64,000 nt of DNA from Verrucomicrobiota bacterium (lineage in GTDB: Bacteria; Verrucomicrobiota; Verrucomicrobiia; Opitutales; Opitutaceae): contig JAEWBF010000097.1 in the NCBI GenBank assembly GCA_023391285.1, forward strand, positions 58,445 through 122,444, given 5' to 3'. Shown here in pieces: positions 61,825 through 64,000 of the stretch. A model generated the notes under the pieces. It saw only the letters and a list, made by a program, of their open reading frames with translations. It did no database searches and was not told the origin of the DNA. The position numbers and the translations under genes are program-made. The stretch's first letter is position 1; each line of letters starts with the position of its first letter.

Positions 61825-62082
61825 GTGAGAGCGTTTTCGCTCGTTCTCAGTGAAAGTGCGGCAATGAGGCTGGCGGCCGCGCCTCGCCGCGAGCAACGAC
61901 AGCTCGCTGCGATGTTGGATGTTCTGAAAGGCGATCCCCTGCGTCCGGGAGATCTGCAAGAACGAGACGGGGCAGGTCGAATCAATGAGATCGCGGTAGT
62001 TGGAGATTGGTTAATCACCTATTGGATCGACCACGCAGCTCGAGAACTGCGAGTGGTGAGGTTGGAGCGAGTGGAGGAGTGA
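61825..62082 (+). CDS. ParE/RelE-type toxin
   Basis: An 85-residue protein with GTG start, one base after the antitoxin stop. SESAAMRLAAAPRREQRQLA and MLDVLKGDPLRPGDLQERD, then NEIAVVGDWLITYWIDHA and ELRVVRLERVEE, give the alpha2-beta pattern of the ParE/RelE fold. It would block gyrase or cut mRNA unless bound by its partner. The catalytic residues of RelE are not clear. Confidence 0.7.
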   Translation: MRAFSLVLSESAAMRLAAAPRREQRQLAAMLDVLKGDPLRPGDLQERDGAGRINEIAVVGDWLITYWIDHAARELRVVRLERVEE

Positions 62083-62352
62083 TGCTCGATCACGAGCGCA
62101 CGGATTTCTGATGCTGCGTGCTCTTGGCTTCCTGCTGTCACAACGGATCGGGTTGATTGTTTGTTTGAACAGAAGGTGACAGAGGGAACGGAGGGTGGGG
62201 GCGGACGGAGGGGGCATCGTCGTTTTGCGGTCTGTGCGATCTTTGCGGTTAAAACAAATCGCGGCGTGGAGCCGCTCCTACAGGGGAGCGCGAGCGAACT
62301 CGTGGCCTACGGGTGGGCTGGACGACGGAGGCGCTGCGCGAGTTGAGGGTTG

Positions 62353-62452
62353 AGACGGAGCCGCGAGGCGGAGTTGGTCGCACCGCAGGTGCGGCCCTGG
62401 AGCGAAGCGGAAGGGCGACTGACGCGGGCGCCCTTTGGGCGGCGGAGGGAGC
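62353..62452 (+). repeat. About 100-bp dispersed element, copy D
   Basis: Starts GACGGAGCCGCGAGGCG and includes CACCGCAGGTGCGGCCCTGG, AGCGAAGCGGAAGGGCGACT and GGGCGGCGGAGGGAGC. Preceded by TTGAGGG and TTGAGAC words. The 930-base gap 62083-63012 holds this element, repeat block copy 3 and word tracts, but no convincing gene. Confidence 0.85.
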
Positions 62453-62507
62453 AATTAGAGACGGAGACGGACCACGAGACGACGGACAACGGAGCCGCTG
62501 CGCGGAG

Positions 62508-62776
62508 TTGAGGGTTGAGGGATGAGAGTTGAGAGACGGAGTCGAAAACGCGTGGACAGTGCGGTGGGCGACGGACGTTCGGAAGGCGTGCGATCAGGCG
62601 AGGACACCGTTCTCTCCGTTACCTTCTGTAGAAAAAAGGATCGGGAAGCATCCGGCATCGCCGGATTGACGCGCGTAGCGCGGGCCGCGTTGTCGCACGC
62701 GGAGATTCGCCGCGTGTGACGTTCGTTCATCTGTGTCCATTCGTGTCCATCCGTGGTTGAAAATTCAGGGACCACG
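62508..62776 (+). repeat. Heptad array plus structured repeat block, copy 3
   Basis: The four-unit array TTGAGGG, TTGAGGG, ATGAGAG, TTGAGAG (62508-62535) runs into the block (62536-62776), which is nearly identical to copy 2. The first and third stems are kept; the middle stem is partly broken by a rearranged GGGCCGCGTTGTCG. Confidence 0.85.
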
Positions 62777-63000
62777 GGACTACGGAGCCGCTGCGCGGAG
62801 TTGAGGGTTGAGAGTTGAGCGTTGAGAGACGGAGACGGACCACGGACGACGAGACGACGGACTACGAGGCGACGGACTATCGGATTTGTGAGATTTGCAG
62901 GGACCCCAGGACCACGGACTACGGAGCACGCGATGATCGGACTACGGGACGACGGTAGGGCGAACGACGGACAACGGTGCGCGGTGAACCGAGGGCGGGG
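62777..63000. repeat. Mixed word-repeat tract
   Basis: GGACNACG-type words (for example ACCACGG, ACTACGG, ACGACGA) and the four-unit array TTGAGGG, TTGAGAG, TTGAGCG, TTGAGAG at 62801-62828. No gene seen. Confidence 0.75.
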
Positions 63001-63012
63001 AGGATTTCAAAA

Positions 63013-63840
63013 ATGAACAACGAAAAGCTTACCCCGACAGGTCGGGGCGCGGCGCTTTCCGCCACGAAGGAGAAATCGCCCACGACGCAGATTCTGGGGG
63101 TTCCGTTTTTCACGGGATCGATCGAGCAGGCGGTGGAGCGGGCGATGGAGGGCGGATTGGTCGTAGCACCGTCGGGGCCGGGCTTGGCGGGCGATCTCGT
63201 GCGATCGGACGCGTATCGCGAGGCGGTGTGCACGGCGGACCTCGCGCTGACGGATTCGGGTTTCATGGTGATGCTCTGGCGGCTTTTCACCGGACGCGCG
63301 ATTCCACGGCACTCCGGTTTGAAGTTTATTCGCGCGGTGCTCGAAAAGCCGGAGTTGAAGCAGCCGGGAGCGATATTCTGGGTGATGCCGTCGCTGGAGG
63401 ACGACTTGAAGAATCGGGAATGGCTGATCGCGAATGGATTTCAGGTCACCGAAGACGACGTGTATTTGGCACCGCGATACGGTGCGGGTCCGATCCAAGA
63501 TCGTGAACTCGTGCAGCGGATCGATGCGCGGCGGCCGAGGATTGTGATGCTCGCAATCGGCGGTGGCGTGCAGGAGCGGTTGGGTCACGGATTGCGGAAA
63601 AGCCTCGCGTGTCGTCCAGGAATCCTGTGCCTCGGCGCGGCGATTGCGTTTTTGTCGGGCGCGCAGACCGCGATTCCGGTGTGGGCGGATCGTTGGCGAA
63701 TTGGCTGGCTGCTCAGGATTCTTTCGAGTCCGAGGCGGTATCTGCCGCGTTATGTGGACGCGTTGAATTTGGTGCCGGTGCTCTGGAAGTATCGGGAGCG
63801 CGTGCCGGTTTCGAAACGCGGGTTGAGGGCTGAGAGTTGA
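63013..63840 (+). CDS. WecG/TagA/CpsF-family glycosyltransferase
   Basis: A 275-residue enzyme that adds a sugar (ManNAc or N-acetyl-mannosaminuronate in known cases) to a lipid-linked acceptor. Landmarks: TTQILGVPFFTGSIEQAVE, ALTDSGFMVMLWR, GAAIAFLSGAQTAIPVWADR and WLLRILSSPRRYLPRYV. The ATG at 63013 is chosen. The last codons (GLRAES and the TGA stop) are made of heptad words TTGAGGG and CTGAGAG, so the repeat array defines the C-terminus. It belongs to the exopolysaccharide cluster in function, although it is 4 kb from it. Confidence 0.88.
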   Translation: MNNEKLTPTGRGAALSATKEKSPTTQILGVPFFTGSIEQAVERAMEGGLVVAPSGPGLAGDLVRSDAYREAVCTADLALTDSGFMVMLWRLFTGRAIPRHSGLKFIRAVLEKPELKQPGAIFWVMPSLEDDLKNREWLIANGFQVTEDDVYLAPRYGAGPIQDRELVQRIDARRPRIVMLAIGGGVQERLGHGLRKSLACRPGILCLGAAIAFLSGAQTAIPVWADRWRIGWLLRILSSPRRYLPRYVDALNLVPVLWKYRERVPVSKRGLRAES

Positions 63841-64000
63841 GGTTGGACGGTGGGTTGAGAGTTGAGGGTTGATACGGAGCCGCGAGGCGTATGAAGCACG
63901 CCAGTGCGGAAATGGTCTGCGATGAAATCGCTGGCCCTGCAGCGCAGCGAAAGGGTGAGGAGCAGCGGGAACCCGGCACGGGTGATGCGACGAACAAATG
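63823..64000. repeat. Heptad words and degenerate element copy E at the right edge
   Basis: TTGAGGG and CTGAGAG (63823-63836), TTGAGAG and TTGAGGG (63855-63868), then ATACGGAGCCGCGAGGCG (63872 on), the head of the dispersed element. The following bases only loosely match copies C and D (for example GGCCCTGCAGCGCAGCGAAA). It runs to the window edge. Confidence 0.6.

Noticed and set aside
62161..62346. Short plus-strand frames within 62083-63012
   Set aside because: They are made of repeat elements and word tracts, with no independent evidence of translation.

Overview
The window looks like chromosomal DNA of a high-GC verrucomicrobium, most likely an Opitutaceae relative. The clues are a TonB-dependent receptor whose mature N-terminus carries a VLSPFEV segment typical of that family, a glyA / low-molecular-weight phosphatase / purD neighbourhood, a GbsR-type regulator and EpsI-type exopolysaccharide genes, and the lack of clear Shine-Dalgarno sites before most genes. 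This assignment rests on family resemblance only; no 16S rRNA gene is present.

Left part (1-17.4 kb): a truncated ECF sigma operon with two small membrane proteins; housekeeping genes glyA, an LMW phosphatase, purD, a LOG-family protein, an FKBP isomerase, shikimate kinase and queG; then a lipid or polyketide-like cassette. In the cassette a thioesterase and a glycosyltransferase face, across a divergent promoter, an ACP-dehydratase fusion, a ketosynthase, an SDR and a GT28-type glycosyltransferase. A TPR protein and a YceI operon follow.

Middle part (17.5-44.3 kb): a large carbohydrate-use region. It holds a GH2 enzyme, tRNA-Arg(UCU), tRNA-Asp(GUC) with a recombinase next to it, a LacI regulator divergent from a fucose-permease-like MFS transporter, a hydroxyacid dehydrogenase, a double FAD-domain oxidoreductase, a GPH symporter, a cellulase-fold protein, a GH36 enzyme, a heparinase II/III-like lyase, the TonB receptor, a Tat-signal pyruvyltransferase-like protein and a DUF2264 protein. 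Four matches to one palindromic site (TCTTATGTAAGA) sit in the key intergenic gaps and suggest a single regulon, perhaps run by the LacI protein.

Right part (44.5-64 kb): an accessory region. A catalytic-domain-only tyrosine recombinase, an XRE-gene remnant and a GbsR regulator lead into an exopolysaccharide cluster: ATP-grasp, EpsI, CDP-alcohol phosphotransferase, cytidylyltransferase, flippase, FkbM methyltransferase, two GT4 enzymes, a putative polymerase, an acyltransferase, a VanZ-like protein and, further on, a WecG/TagA enzyme. From about 49.5 to 58 kb the base composition is visibly more AT-rich than the rest, which suggests transfer. Two small gene pairs (DUF6883/DUF4926-like and RelB/ParE-like) lie between repeats.

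The most unusual signal is a set of dispersed repeats. (1) Arrays of seven-base words, most often exactly four words (28 bp), occur in many unrelated word sequences, in gaps and inside purD, queG, epsI and the vanZ-like gene. (2) An element of about 100 bp has split a four-helix-bundle gene and is carried in frame inside the vanZ-like gene. (3) A block of 180-240 bp with three stem-loops is present in three near-identical copies.
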